Shown: positions 52,613-63,648, numbered from the stretch's first letter. The stretch is DNA of 64,000 bases from Chaetoceros tenuissimus (GCA_021927905.1 BLLK01000054.1:1-64000), one strand, 5' to 3'. Made by a program: numbers and translations. The notes: generated from the letters alone by a model not told the origin.

Positions 52613-53822
52613 ATGAAAACTACAACTCTATTTTACTTCTTTGCAACGCTGAGTTTTTTAAGTGTTAACATATTTTTTTCATCAGAAAAACATATCTTTC
52701 TAAATTTTCAACTTGAACAAAAATTTGAAATTGATGAACAGAAAAGAGTTTTTTTTTGTACAGACACTTCTGGAAATGGTTTTGGGGAAGCAAAATCTTT
52801 TGCGAAAAATGTATTTCCAGAATTTCAAATCAACGTTTTAAAGGAAAAAAAAATTCCAAGGGATTTCTTTCTGAGTAATTTTTCGAATTCGCATGATATT
52901 TTTATGGATAATTTCCAATTCAGATCTTGTAGTTATCATTGGATGAAATGGCTTTTTACTCACTTCAATGGTCATGTGATACTTTTTTCAGGTGAATCAG
53001 AAAAAGAAAAACCATTTAACCACTACACCGCACAAAGAGACCATCTTCATGGTTTTGGACCACTATTAGAACCAAGTAAAAATGATCATGTAATCACATA
53101 TATGCAATACACTTGGATAGACAGATTTCATAAAATCCTCACTCCCGATATTTTATTGAATGGTTTTGTTGATAATAATTTTGAATTGAGAGAAAAATTT
53201 TTGATTTATGCAAATTCAAATTGTGTAAAATTTAGAGAAACTGCAGTGTTTGAATTGAGTAGCATTGGGACTGTGTATTGTAGCGGAAAATGTCAAGGGA
53301 AAAAGATTGGTTTGAATTCTTCGGAGAATATTATCAACATAAGGAAAGAGTACAAAATTAATGTAGGCAACTGGTGGAAGAATGTCGATCTTTATAGAGA
53401 ATTCCAATTTTGTTTCGTGATGGAGCATGAAAAGGATCATAAATCATACATAACTGAAAAAATTCTATTAGCTTACAGTGCTGGTAAGTTCTTACCCTAA
53501 AGTCACAATTTTCTACTTAATTCTTCCTCACAAAAAGCATCACAAAAAAACAGGATGCATTCCTATTTATTATGGTCCAGATTTAATTTTTGACATTTTT
53601 AATAAAAATTCATTTGTGTTTTACAACATATCAAATCCAAGTCCTGCATTGAAAATAGTAAAAGAATTAAGAAACGACAAAGAAAAGATGAAGGAGATGA
53701 AAAATCAAAAAATACTTTCTAATGGTTATAAAACCTTACAGAAATACTTTTCTTTTAATGATGAGGTTGGAGATGGACACTTGAAAAAAATTCTTCGAGA
53801 AAAAATTGGACTAAAGGAATGA
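52613..53822 (+). CDS. GT10-family alpha-(1,3)-fucosyltransferase, one intron
   Basis: Exon 1 is 52613-53483 and exon 2 53554-53822, giving 379 residues. The 70-bp intron has GTAAGT at its 5' end and ACAG at its 3' end; phase 1 joining makes AYSAG-CIPIYYGP continuous. An N-terminal hydrophobic segment (FYFFATLSFLSVNIFF, residues 6-21) fits a Golgi signal anchor. The catalytic half has the GT10 signature: FLIYANSNCVKFRETAVFEL, YREFQFCFVMEHEKD, SYITEKILLAYSAG and CIPIYYGP, with the Glu and Lys of YITEKI in the GDP-fucose site. It adds fucose to glycans; the acceptor is unknown. The gene stands alone between mobile elements. Confidence 0.85.
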
Positions 53823-54022
53823 ACTTCCGTTTCATTTAAGATTTTTTTTTTAAGTTTTCTGCATTAGGTCTATTTATCAAATTGACTATAGCCACTATAT
53901 TTCTAACTTTCAATTGTCGTTGATCAGAATGTGCAGTACTAATCATAGGCAAGCCTATGTGGAATGAAGGAGCCCAAAAGTCTACTCCCTAGCTACGAGA
54001 AAGAAGTCTCAACCTTATTACA

Positions 54023-55165
54023 ATGACAAATCATACCAAGTTGTTATGGAAAGAAGGTGACGGAGCTAGTGCTGAGGTTGACTCTGAGGCATTTGACAAG
54101 TTCTTGGGCATCAAGGTTAACATACCATCCAAGGATGGCGAATCAACTGTCATTGGAAAGGTGACAAAGCGCAAGTGTGATCATGACAATAGTCTCATAG
54201 GCCAATATAATGAGAATCCTATCCTTAATACAGCTCTATACCAAGTTGTGACTCTTGATGGGAATATCCATGAGTATCCCGCCAACCGCATAGCTGAAAA
54301 CCTATGGGAACAAGTCAATGACTACGGATGGGACTACAATGTATTGTATGAAATTATGAAATCATAGGCCATAGAAAGGAGGAAGATGCAATCTCCAAGG
54401 AAAATGGTTGGATTACCTCAACATCTGGCACAGGTAAGAGAGTGGTGACTACTAAAGGATGGGTACTGGAGGTGGGGACATCTTTTGTTTTTGTTCCTCT
54501 GAAGATTATAAAGGAATCAAATGCAGCAGATGTAGCTGATTATGCAAAGCGAGTAGGAATTGCTGATGAGCCTGCCTTTGCATGGTGGTGCCCTCAAGCC
54601 ATCAAGCAGAAAGACACCATTGAAAACAAAGTATGCAAGAGAATATGCAAGCATTCCTAGTGGATTTCATTGCAATCCTGAAGGACTATGAAGAAGCAGT
54701 AGTCCTAGACAGGGCAAACCGTAATACATTGTGGCAAGACGTCATAAAGAAGGAAATGAGCAAGGTTGAGGTGGCTTTCCACTTCAATCAGTATGGTTCC
54801 ATACCAGTTGGATTTCAGAAGATTGCATGCCACATCGTATATGATGTAAAATTTGATTCAACTAGAAAGGCAAGATATGTAGGCGGAGGACACATGGCTT
54901 CAGTTCCAGCAGCACAAAGTTACTCAAGTGTTGTTTCAAGAGACTCAGTCAGAATAATGTTTCTTATCGCAGCTCTCAATGATCTAGATATCAAGATGTG
55001 TGACATTGGAAATACATACTTGAATGCTGAGACCCGTGACCACGTCTACTTCATCTCTGGTCCTGAATGGGGGAGTAGAGCAGGACTTCCCTTGACTATT
55101 GTAAGGGCACTGTATGGACTCAAGTCAAGCAGAGCTGGGTGGAAGAAATCCTTTGCATCATATAT
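54023..55165 (+). pseudogene. copia C pol: integrase tail to RT palm
   Basis: Three frames in sequence. 54023-54367 (KFLGIKVNIPSKDGESTVIG and YPANRIAENLWEQVNDYG) is the region between integrase and RT. 54366-54660 (KRVVTTKGWVLEV, ADYAKRVGIADEPAFAWWCP) leads into RT. 54633-55165 (KARYVGGGHMASVPAAQSYS, SSVVSRDSVRIMFLIAALND, KMCDIGNTYLNAETRDHVYF and IVRALYGLKSSRAGWKKSFA) is the RT palm. The Asp of CDIGNTYLNA is the first catalytic residue. Two frameshifts (about 54370 and 54640) break it. The wording is close to copia pol proteins of diatoms (family knowledge), and this is one of the best clues to the host. Confidence 0.75.
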
Positions 55166-55696
55166 CCGGCATGAGCCCCCAGGTTGCAATATGCAACTTT
55201 CCCCCCTGTCCAGGTTGCAATATGCAACCTGAGAGGCCTACGAGGTTTTCTACGTGAAAACCATATGTGAGGACAAAAGTCACAGAAAATACGTGGTAAA
55301 AAACACAAATAACTAGTAAAAATAATGCTAATAATGCAGCTAGTGTAAAAAGATTTGATACATTTTTTAGTACATACTTTGATGGAACATGGTCAAATAC
55401 ATGTGTCCGAAGTGTTGAGCGTCTTCCATTCACTCATATACATGACATACTCACATGTTATGTAAGCCAAAAAAGGGGGGGGAGAACTCATCATACACAC
55501 TATATTCACGACAGGTTATTGATCCTAGATGCTTCGCAGCCACTCAAAGTAAAATTTCAAGACACAAAATACGACTCAATCAGGAAAATGTTGTCTTGGA
55601 GCACCTAATATTACTACAATCTAGTCTGGTAAAGCATCGAAATGAGCGTATATATACTTTATTTAGTATTTTTATAAGACATAGGTTGAGTGTTTT

Positions 55697-55954
55697 TGAC
55701 ATGAAAGTGACTTTCTGAGCGTCTGTACGTCGTCGGTAAGAATGGTGATCGCTGGGATCCATTGCTTTCGATGATTGATTTGGTGTCAAGCACTCCGTGC
55801 TTGAGAGAGAGAGATGGAGGATCTCTCAACTACATCTTTACATCTATCTATAATTCAAATCAACTAATAGTAATAAAGGGATTTACTGTTACAAACAATC
55901 TATAAATACAACTATCAATTAATTCAATCGAAACAACTCCTTCTGCAACTGTCA
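55697..55954 (+). repeat. copia D 5' LTR
   Basis: Begins TGACATGAAAGTGAC and ends CTGCAACTGTCA. GGTTATTAGCCCGAATACA follows directly, the likely primer-binding site. Confidence 0.95.
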
Positions 55955-56199
55955 GGTTATTAGCCCGAATACAACGTTGTTTCTATTGTAACCAAAAGAG
56001 TGAATTATCAACATCAAACAATCAATAGTGAAACCAATCACATCAACTAGCTTGTAGGTCCAAGAGAATAGACTTAGAAGATAATCAAATACCACTACAG
56101 AGTGAAGAATCAGTATCAGCTAATTCGGCCAGATCAAGATCACAGAAAGCACCGTTTTAGCAAGAAGAACAGTGAGCAAACGTCACATAACACATAAAT

Positions 56200-57795
56200 T
56201 TGCGAGAAACACAACTAGTTTCAGCCATGAGTGGTTTCAGTAGTCCAAACATTAGGAGTATTCCACTTGATCCATCAGCTATTTCAGCGGATTTTACAAG
56301 TCTAACAAGGTCCCAGAAAAAGAGCCTAGATAAGAAGGACCTAGAAGATATCATAAGACATAGCATCGAGCTACCTTTTGATTATCAGTATGAGAAGATC
56401 TCTCATCATCAGAAGAGTAGCGAAGGTCTAGCCAAGGAATCTTTCAAGGCTACAGCTTCGATGCACAGGTTGAATCAGTCCTTATTGAAGCGCCTTAAGA
56501 AGTATGATTTGAACAGTTGGTTTGAATCGATGCCTATGGTGAATCCTGACCTTGGTTGGAGAAGTGATCAGGATCAGCTTGATCTATTTGCCAATTTAGA
56601 TGCTCTCGCTGTACTTGAAAATCAGGAAAAGATCTTTGATTCTATTGCATGGATCAATCATCATATCGAAGAAGAAGAATGGACTAGAGAGCTAGACTGG
56701 TCCAAGGAGATCATCTTAACAGCTTGTTCCACCACAATGAAGGAATATTTGCTAAAAGAGGAAGAGACAGTAATGAAGATGCATCAAGGTGCCTATGGAG
56801 GTCCAGTTATCTTCGTACTGCTAATCAGCCATCTTCTTAAGAACTCGAGAGAAGCGTTGAACGACTTGTGGGAGTTTATGAAGAACCTTAAAGTTACTGA
56901 TTATGAGAATGAAGACGTACATACCATGGTGTACGAGCTTCATGTCAACTTCGAGAGAATCTATCGAGTTGTCGATGCTGGTAACTTTAGAATGCCAACA
57001 GATTTCATGACTCACCTAATCCAGATCTTTCAGACTTCCAGTTGTAAGAAGTTTAATGATCACTTCGTGAAGTTAGAGATCGATATGTCAGTAAACAGAA
57101 TCTTGAAGAGTAATGCAAATTGCTTCTCTACTTTTGCACATCGTACTGGATCGAGTCTCGAATGGATGGATGTCCTCAATATTGCCTCGGATGCTTACAA
57201 GCTCTACGAGAAAGACTGGATTCCTGCAGTCGAAGAGCAAGGTCCAGGTAATCATGGATTTCTGGGAAAAGAGTCTGGTGGGAAGAAGAAAGGTCCATGC
57301 CGCGGCTGTGGTGGGGATCATTGGATTCGTGAATGCCCTAAGAAGAACCAGAATCAAAACAATCGTAATCAGGATAATAATCGCAAGGATCCTGACATCG
57401 TTCTGCCATCTGCGGATACTTGTACTAAAGTTCAGTCTAATCCAAATCGTTGGACCAAGAAGGTTGGCAATGAGACTGTTCATTGGTGTGGAAAGTGTGT
57501 GAAGCGCAACTTGTCCGATGGATCTCGTAATACAATCAGGGGTCGCTTGACAAATGAAAGAAGCAAGCACTTCACTGATGAACATCGTGGATCACAGCCT
57601 CGTCAAGGTCCCCGTGGAGGAGGTGGAAGAGGTGATGGAGGAAGAGGAGGAAATCATGATCGTGCGAATCTAGCAAATACTACTCCTACTCCATCTGCTG
57701 CTGGTACTGTTGCTTCCGATACTGATGATGTTGTAGCAGACTTGTCCGCAGCATTGGCTGATTCTGACGTCAATGGTCATCAACCTCATCAGTGA
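56200..57795 (+). CDS. copia D gag
   Basis: 531 residues, intact. Either the Met at 56200 or the one at 56227 (MSGFSSPNIRS) may start it; the second looks more natural. A helical capsid-like body (about 30-350) is followed by the zinc knuckle CRGCGGDHWIREC (C-x2-C-x3-H-x4-C, about residues 367-379), an Asn-rich linker, a second Cys pair in HWCGKCVKR, and a Gly/Arg-rich RNA-binding tail (GPRGGGGRGDGGRGG). It assembles the particle around the element RNA. It stops at TGA 57793-57795; pol begins shortly after in another frame. Confidence 0.85.
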   Translation: MRETQLVSAMSGFSSPNIRSIPLDPSAISADFTSLTRSQKKSLDKKDLEDIIRHSIELPFDYQYEKISHHQKSSEGLAKESFKATASMHRLNQSLLKRLKKYDLNSWFESMPMVNPDLGWRSDQDQLDLFANLDALAVLENQEKIFDSIAWINHHIEEEEWTRELDWSKEIILTACSTTMKEYLLKEEETVMKMHQGAYGGPVIFVLLISHLLKNSREALNDLWEFMKNLKVTDYENEDVHTMVYELHVNFERIYRVVDAGNFRMPTDFMTHLIQIFQTSSCKKFNDHFVKLEIDMSVNRILKSNANCFSTFAHRTGSSLEWMDVLNIASDAYKLYEKDWIPAVEEQGPGNHGFLGKESGGKKKGPCRGCGGDHWIRECPKKNQNQNNRNQDNNRKDPDIVLPSADTCTKVQSNPNRWTKKVGNETVHWCGKCVKRNLSDGSRNTIRGRLTNERSKHFTDEHRGSQPRQGPRGGGGRGDGGRGGNHDRANLANTTPTPSAAGTVASDTDDVVADLSAALADSDVNGHQPHQ

Positions 57796-57807
57796 CTAGG
57801 GTCAGCA

Positions 57808-59433
57808 TTGCTCCAATGCAAGCATTTCGGGGTAATGATTTGCTTGGGGAGCCTCTTTCATTTGCATAATTTTACATGGTACAGTGTAATGGGGTTGTTG
57901 CCTGCACTGTTTTATCTTAATTCATATCTTGAAGCTGTAGAAAAGGGACTACAGACTTCATTCTACATCGCTTTGTGGACTGTTACCGATCCAATCTTGA
58001 TGGTGACGAGTCCTGGGATCGTCTTTGGAGTTGCGCTTGGGGATTTAGACATCGATCATTGGTTATACCGTCTTCGCTGCTTGCGCTGCTCTTGGTTTGC
58101 TTGTGCTAGTGATGTGCTAGTACGACAGTTTCTCAAGGTTGCTAAAATCTACAGTACCTTGTTTGTAGCTCGAATGCTATTTGAGTTACCATCTCTAGTT
58201 GATGGTTGGTTTCCGTCTACTAGAATCTTATCTCCGTTGTTGGGTGATCAAATCTTTCTGTGCTGTTGGAGAACTCTTCTAATTAATCAGTGCTGGAAGA
58301 GAGATCGTTGGAAGCGTCATTGGGATCGTCAACGACGTTTGCATCGAGCTATGACAATCAGTAGTCGCCGTGCTCTCTTTGCTAATACTTCTTTTCGTGA
58401 TCGAGTCCAGTTGGAAAGAAATCTTCGTGAAGCTCAAGAACATGCTGCTGCTGTTGCTGCTACTGCTGCTGTCATTGCTGCTGAATGTAATAAGGTCGAT
58501 TCATTTTATGAACCTTTATTTGAGGCTGAGTTGGAGCGTCTTTCATCACTTTATGAGACATCCATGTTGGCAGCTTCAGATGAGCCTGCTCATCGCATTC
58601 AATCTTTGCTCAATAATATCGACGTGCTTGAAATGCACGGAATGCTGTCATTGTTTGAACGTCCTCAGACAGTTCGTTCTATCCATATGGATGAAGTATA
58701 TCGTCTTCGTGATCTGGATAACAATGATGAGCTCTTTGATCAACTAGTCGAAGAAGGGATGATTCAGCCTCCTTTCTCGTGTCAGGATCGAATGCTGTAT
58801 GAAAGCATTGTTCCTCTTGCTGTGGTAGACTTGAAGGCCTGTAATGCTGTATCTATCGATGCCAAGGAGATGCCAATTGTCATTGATACTGGAGCCTCTC
58901 GTTCTCTCTCACCTCATCGCTCTGATTTCACCTCTTATCGTCCTATCAAAGACATGGCAATAGGTGGGATCACTGCTAACAGCCGTATTGCTGGTGTTGG
59001 AAAAGTTAGGTGGGAAGTTACTGATCAAAATGGTCTTAAATCTGTTATCATCACTGAAGCTTATCATGTTGTGGATGCTACTATTCGCTTGTATTCACCT
59101 CAATTTCATTTTCGTGAGCACAATGCTGGTCGCTTGGAGATGGATGCTTTGGGTATTTCTTTAACTTTACCTACACCAACAACTCCGGTCTTGTCATTCC
59201 CGTTCAATTCTTTCAACAATTTGCCTCTAATGCTACCGTCATCGCATCCAGATCTGCAAAGTTCCCTATTCCAATCTGAGGGACATTTCAATCTGTCCAA
59301 TCTATCACCGTTCTTGCGTGAGGTACCTGTAGTCGAGCGTTTCAATCTTGTGAAAGCCGACATGGAAGTGCTAGATGCAAAAGAAAGAGTCTACGCTCAC
59401 AGAAGCTCAGAGGGAGCTTCGACTATTACATAA
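57808..59433 (+). CDS. copia D pol: N-terminal spacer and protease
   Basis: 541-residue open frame. The first ~190 residues are hydrophobic and Leu/Trp-rich with no known domain. From about 190 a helical Arg/Ala-rich region (RDRVQLERNLREAQEHAAAV) leads to the aspartic protease MPIVIDTGASRSLSPHRSDF (active-site DTGA near residue 353), followed by GGITANSRIAGVGKVRWEV, its flap region. It cleaves the gag-pol polyprotein. Frame is lost near 59375-59433, where integrase coding continues one base over. That may be decay or a sequencing error, given the near-identical LTRs. Confidence 0.75.
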   Translation: MLQCKHFGVMICLGSLFHLHNFTWYSVMGLLPALFYLNSYLEAVEKGLQTSFYIALWTVTDPILMVTSPGIVFGVALGDLDIDHWLYRLRCLRCSWFACASDVLVRQFLKVAKIYSTLFVARMLFELPSLVDGWFPSTRILSPLLGDQIFLCCWRTLLINQCWKRDRWKRHWDRQRRLHRAMTISSRRALFANTSFRDRVQLERNLREAQEHAAAVAATAAVIAAECNKVDSFYEPLFEAELERLSSLYETSMLAASDEPAHRIQSLLNNIDVLEMHGMLSLFERPQTVRSIHMDEVYRLRDLDNNDELFDQLVEEGMIQPPFSCQDRMLYESIVPLAVVDLKACNAVSIDAKEMPIVIDTGASRSLSPHRSDFTSYRPIKDMAIGGITANSRIAGVGKVRWEVTDQNGLKSVIITEAYHVVDATIRLYSPQFHFREHNAGRLEMDALGISLTLPTPTTPVLSFPFNSFNNLPLMLPSSHPDLQSSLFQSEGHFNLSNLSPFLREVPVVERFNLVKADMEVLDAKERVYAHRSSEGASTIT

Positions 59434-60478
59434 CAAAATGGGACATCTGCATATGAAGCGTATCCAGAAGCTGCTGCATCACAATTTGCCTCTGGATTCG
59501 AGACAATCTGATGGAGAGCTGAATCCTCCAGTTGTCTTTCGATCAAGATCTGCTGGAGTTAAGTCCTGCTCAATACCGTTGTGCCGTTCTTGTGTCCTAT
59601 CTAATCTCAAGAAGCGCAAAATCGATAGTCAGCTCAAAGCAAATGATCCAAAGAAAGAGATGGCACTGCAGAGAAACCATTTGAATCCTGGAGAATGTGT
59701 TTCATTGGATCAATATGTTGTTCCACATCGAGGACGACTGTATAATACTGCTGGCAAAGAAAGAGAAGCTTTGAGATACGGTGGCGGAAGTCTAGCTGTG
59801 GATCATGCTTCGAAGAGAGTATTTATCACTCATCAAGTATCGTTAAAGGCTGAAGAGACTCTAGTCTTCAAGCGTAATTTGGAGCGAGATGCTGCTGATT
59901 GTGGGTTTGAAATACAGAGATATCATGCCGACAATGGAGTGTTCGTGGCCAAGGCTTTTATGGATGACTGTATAAACAAAGATCAGAAATTGCAATACAG
60001 TGCCTCAAATACTCATCATCAAAATGGAGTAGCTGAGAGGTATATTGGTACTATCACTCGTATGGCAAGAGCTATGTTGATTCACTGTGCTTTGCTATGG
60101 CCGAAGCAGAACAAGCTGGAACATTGGCCAATGGCGATGGATCATGCTGTTTGGGTGTGGAATAACTTGCCGATGGATGATGGTTTAAGTCCAGAAGAGA
60201 AATGGACCGGATCCAAAGCACCAAGCTATAATCATTTGCGCCGTGCTCATGTCTGGGGCTGTCCTGCTTATGTACTAGATCCAAAGCTAGCTGATGGTCA
60301 GAAGATTCCTAAGTGGAGTCCTAGATCGAGACAAGGAAAATTTATGGGATATTCGAAAGATCATTCGAATTCAGCTGGATTGATTCTTAATCCGAAATCA
60401 GGATATTTGTCTACTCAGTTTCATGTACTTTATGATGACAAGTTTGAGACTGTACTCGTGATCAGCAGAGACAAATAG
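59375..60478 (+). CDS. copia D integrase
   Basis: 367 residues. The pre-integrase zinc site is LLHNKMGHLHMKRIQ with CRSCVLSNLKKRK. The catalytic triad is complete: Asp in LAVDHASKRVFI (about 148), Asp in YHADNGVF (about 191) and Glu in HQNGVAERYIGTI (about 226). VWGCPAYVLDPKL and GKFMGYSKDHS are copia-typical downstream motifs. It ends at TAG 60476-60478 only because of a one-base frame change near 60450; the next frame continues AQDVDWQRIIEREG. Confidence 0.85.
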   Translation: MQKKESTLTEAQRELRLLHNKMGHLHMKRIQKLLHHNLPLDSRQSDGELNPPVVFRSRSAGVKSCSIPLCRSCVLSNLKKRKIDSQLKANDPKKEMALQRNHLNPGECVSLDQYVVPHRGRLYNTAGKEREALRYGGGSLAVDHASKRVFITHQVSLKAEETLVFKRNLERDAADCGFEIQRYHADNGVFVAKAFMDDCINKDQKLQYSASNTHHQNGVAERYIGTITRMARAMLIHCALLWPKQNKLEHWPMAMDHAVWVWNNLPMDDGLSPEEKWTGSKAPSYNHLRRAHVWGCPAYVLDPKLADGQKIPKWSPRSRQGKFMGYSKDHSNSAGLILNPKSGYLSTQFHVLYDDKFETVLVISRDK

Positions 60479-60481
60479 CTC

Positions 60482-62960
60482 AGGATGTTGACTGGCAGAG
60501 GATCATCGAAAGAGAGGGAGCTCATGAAATCAATTATGAAGTTCAGGATGAAAATCTTGTACCTGACTTCTTGGATGATGAGTGGTTGGATGAAGAGGAG
60601 ATTCGATACAAGCGTGAAGCTCGTGATGGACGAATGCAACGTCATGCTAGGAATGTTGTTCCAAATCCGAATGCTCGACAACCTGCTCTTCGTGATCCTG
60701 GTATTATTATCGTCATGCTAGGAATGTTGTTCCAAATCCGAATGCTCGACAACCTGCTCTTCGCGATCCTGGTATTATTGTGGTTGGTGGGAATCGCCGC
60801 CAAGTACAAGTAGAAAATCAAGCACCTGCTGTAGCTCCAAATGATGCTCCTACTCCTGATCCTAATGGTAATCCTGTTCCTCAATTGCCTCCTTTAGCTC
60901 CTGCTGAAATCGATCAAGCAAGAGATCAAGCTGAAGGGATGCGTCGTACAAGACGTAATAGGAATGCACCTGAAAGATTGGAGTATGATCGTCCTGGTGG
61001 TCCGAATCAGAGAAATAGAAGGGACATCGCTGGACTATACAGTTGTGGAGCTGCTTGCACTAGCAAGGCTTTTGTCTCACATTCAGCGGCAGAAGGATAT
61101 CAAAATACTACTCTGAAGAGAATTGATCTAGATAATCATTTTATCCAAGGATTGTCTTGGGAGGAAAGTGTATCAGCGTTGTCTGCTAAGGATAAATTTG
61201 CCAATGACAATGCTAGAAGATTCTTTGCTCGAATGGAAGTACTTCAAGATCCAGAATCATTGGATATGAGTGACTTTCCAACTCTGGCATTTGCTGCTCG
61301 TGCAAGTGCTGATGATAACCCAAGATTTGATGAAGCAATGAGAGGTCCCAATGCTGAAGGATTTTGGCAGGCGTCTGCGAAGGAGATCACAACCTTGCAG
61401 AAGATTAATACTTGGACTCAAGTACCTCGTGAGGCTGGTATGAATGTAATAAAGAGCACTTGGGCTTTTAAAATCAAAAGGTTTCCAGATGGGCTTATCA
61501 GGAAGCTAAAAGCTAGGTTCTGCGTTCGTGGAGATCAACAAATTGAAGGAGTGGACTTCTTCGATACGTTTGCGCCAGTGGTACAATGGTCAACAATAAG
61601 GATGATGTTTATCTTGTCCCTGCAGCTTGGTTTGGCTTCAGTTCAAGTAGACTACGTATCAGCATTTTGCCAGGCGCCAATTGATGAAGTAGTCTATGTA
61701 GATTTGCCTCGAGGTTGGCAAACTCTGAATGAGTATGGGCTACAGGAGAAATTCAAACCTAATCATGTTTTGAGATTGAATAGATCGTGCTATGGATTGC
61801 GTCAGAGTCCAAAGAACTTCTTCAATCATCTGAAGAAGAACCTAGAGCGATCTGGATTGAAGCAGAGTGTCTTTGATCCGTGTCTTTTCATTTCAGATGA
61901 AGTGATTTGCGTATGCTATGTTGATGACTGTCTGTTCTGGGCCAAGGATAGAGCCATGATCGATGCAGTTATTGACAAAATCAAGGAGAAAATGACACTT
62001 GAGGTAGAAGATAGCGTCGACGGTTTCCTTGGCATTAAAGTAGAACGAAAACCGAATGAGGAAGGTGAAGAAGAAATTCATCTAACTCAAGCTGGGTTGA
62101 TCGATAGAGTCATTGTCGCTCTTGGACTTGACTCTGAGAATTCTAACGGTGTCAAGATTCCTGCTGAAGCCAACAAGCCTCTTCCTAAAGATTCAGAGGG
62201 AGATCCTATGGACCAAGGCTTCAATTATCCAAGTGTCGTGGGGATGATGATGTATCTTTGCAACAATAGTCGTCCTGATATCGCTTTTGCGGTACATCAA
62301 TGTGCAAGGCACAGCTTTCGTCCGACTCGATTGCATGCTCAATACTTAATCAAAATTGGGCGTTATTTGATCAGGACTAGGGATAAGGGCCTAATCATCA
62401 AGCCAAATCCTGATGTAGGCATTTTCGACATTGACTGTTATGTCGATGCCGATTTCGCTGGTCTGTTCAGTTCTGAGGATAAGCAAGATCCTCATTGTGT
62501 AAAGTCTCGAACTGGCTACGTGATCATGGTTGGTGGATCCCCCGTCGTATGGAGTAGCAAGTTACAGCCTGTAATTGCAAGCTCTACGATGGAGAGCGAA
62601 TATATCGCTTTGTCAACGGCTTGTAAGGAGCTGATCCCAATCAGGAACATCGCCTCTGAGATTGCTGAAGCTTGTGGAGTAACTTTGGAAGACATAGCTT
62701 CTATGCACACAACAATCTGGGAAGATAACGTAGGATGTCTAACTTTGGCAAATTTGGAGTTACCTTTGCTTACTCCTCGTTCTAAAGCCATTGCTGTACG
62801 TTATCATTGGTTCCGTCAGTTCGTATCTAAGGATCAAGGTAGAGATGGTGGTATTGTCATCAAGAAGGTCGATACCAAAGATCAAATTGCTGATATCTTC
62901 ACAAAAGGTCTTGCTTACTTACAGTTTTCTACTTTGAGAAAGATGCTGATGGGATGGTAA
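60482..62960 (+). CDS. copia D reverse transcriptase and RNase H
   Basis: After an acidic linker and the 71-bp duplication, a 726-residue frame (60780-62960) carries the whole RT and RNase H: RKLKARFCVRGDQQIEGVDF, VQVDYVSAFCQAPI (Asp), LNRSCYGLRQSPKNFFNHLK and VICVCYVDDCLFW (YVDD intact). RNase H has CYVDADFAGLF (Asp), VVWSSKLQPVIASSTMESEY (Glu), WEDNVGCLTLAN (Asp) and QIADIFTKGLAYLQF. All catalytic residues are present. The linker part 60482-60714 is in the frame before the duplication, so an intact ancestor needs only one copy of that unit. Confidence 0.85.
60640..60781 (+). repeat. 71-bp tandem duplication in copia D pol
   Basis: Units 60640-60710 and 60711-60781 (both begin CGTCATGCTAGGAATG) differ at very few bases. 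Seventy-one is not a multiple of three, so the frame changes across it. Confidence 0.95.
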
Positions 62961-63022
62961 TACTGTGACTTTTCATGTTTGTCTGCGATCTCATTCAAAT
63001 ATGAATTTCGCTCGAGAGGGAG

Positions 63023-63280
63023 TGACATGAAAGTGACTTTCTGAGCGTCTGTACGTCGTCGGTAAGAATGGTGATCGCTGGGATCCATTGCTTTCGATGA
63101 TTGATTTGGTGTCAAGCACTCCGTGCTTGAGAGAGAGAGATGGAGGATCTCTCAACTACATCTTTACATCTATCTATAATTCAAATCAACTAATAGTAAT
63201 AAAGGGATTTACTGTTACAAACAATCTATAAATACAACTATCAATTAATTCAATCAAAACAACTCCTTCTGCAACTGTCA
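63023..63280 (+). repeat. copia D 3' LTR
   Basis: Matches the 5' LTR at all but one position seen. Preceded by CTCGAGAGGGAG (polypurine tract) and followed by GTTTT. Confidence 0.95.
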
Positions 63281-63648
63281 GTTTTGAGTCTGAGAAGTAC
63301 CTAGATATTACTATATTTGCTGCCAAAGTATGCATAAATCGTGAATTTCCCCCTTTTTGGCCATATGTAAGATGTGACTATCAAACATATGTGTGTGAAC
63401 TGAGGACGCAGAATACTGCAAACATGTGTGGTAGAGTAGATGCAATATTAGTGTGAAGCAAAACACATGTAAATTCCTTTCTTACAACAAGTATACTATA
63501 GCATCATTTTTGTTAGTGTTTTGTACTATGATTTTTCTTAAGAATGTGTCTCTCAGTATGGTTTTCTCGTAGAAACGTCCGTAGGGGTCCAGGTTGCAAA
63601 TTGCAACCTGAGAGGCCAAAAAACCGCGAAAAACCTCATGCCGGATAT

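Larger units (their letters stand above)
55697..63280 (+). mobile_element. copia retrotransposon (copia D), complete and young
   Basis: 7,584 bp with 258-bp LTRs (55697-55954; 63023-63280) in which I see one difference (CAATCG versus CAATCA). The LTR ends are TGACA and TGTCA. GTTTT duplicates flank it (55692-55696; 63281-63285). A purine-rich CGAGAGGGAG precedes the 3' LTR. gag, protease, integrase, RT and RNase H are all present in copia order. pol is broken by two simple frame changes and one 71-bp tandem duplication. Confidence 0.95.
55166..63644. mobile_element. TIR element (~890 bp) hosting copia D
   Basis: Ends are the perfect 10-bp inverted repeats CCGGCATGAG (55166) and CTCATGCCGG (63635-63644). 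ATAT flanks both (55162-55165; 63645-63648). Further inward, inverted similarity continues for roughly 150 bp or more (GTTTTCTACGTGAAAACCAT on the left; its near-complement around 63570). A near-palindrome CAGGTTGCAA..TTGCAACCTG occurs on each side (about 55212-55232 and 63590-63612). Without copia D it is about 890 bp and has no coding sequence. It is non-autonomous; the transposase family is unknown. Confidence 0.75.

Noticed and set aside
17838-53822. Glycan biosynthesis gene cluster linking FkbM and GT10 genes
   Set aside because: The genes are 34 kb apart with only transposons between them.
59375-59433. Programmed frameshift between protease and integrase in copia D
   Set aside because: No obvious slippery site was found, and other frame changes in the same pol suggest decay or sequence error.
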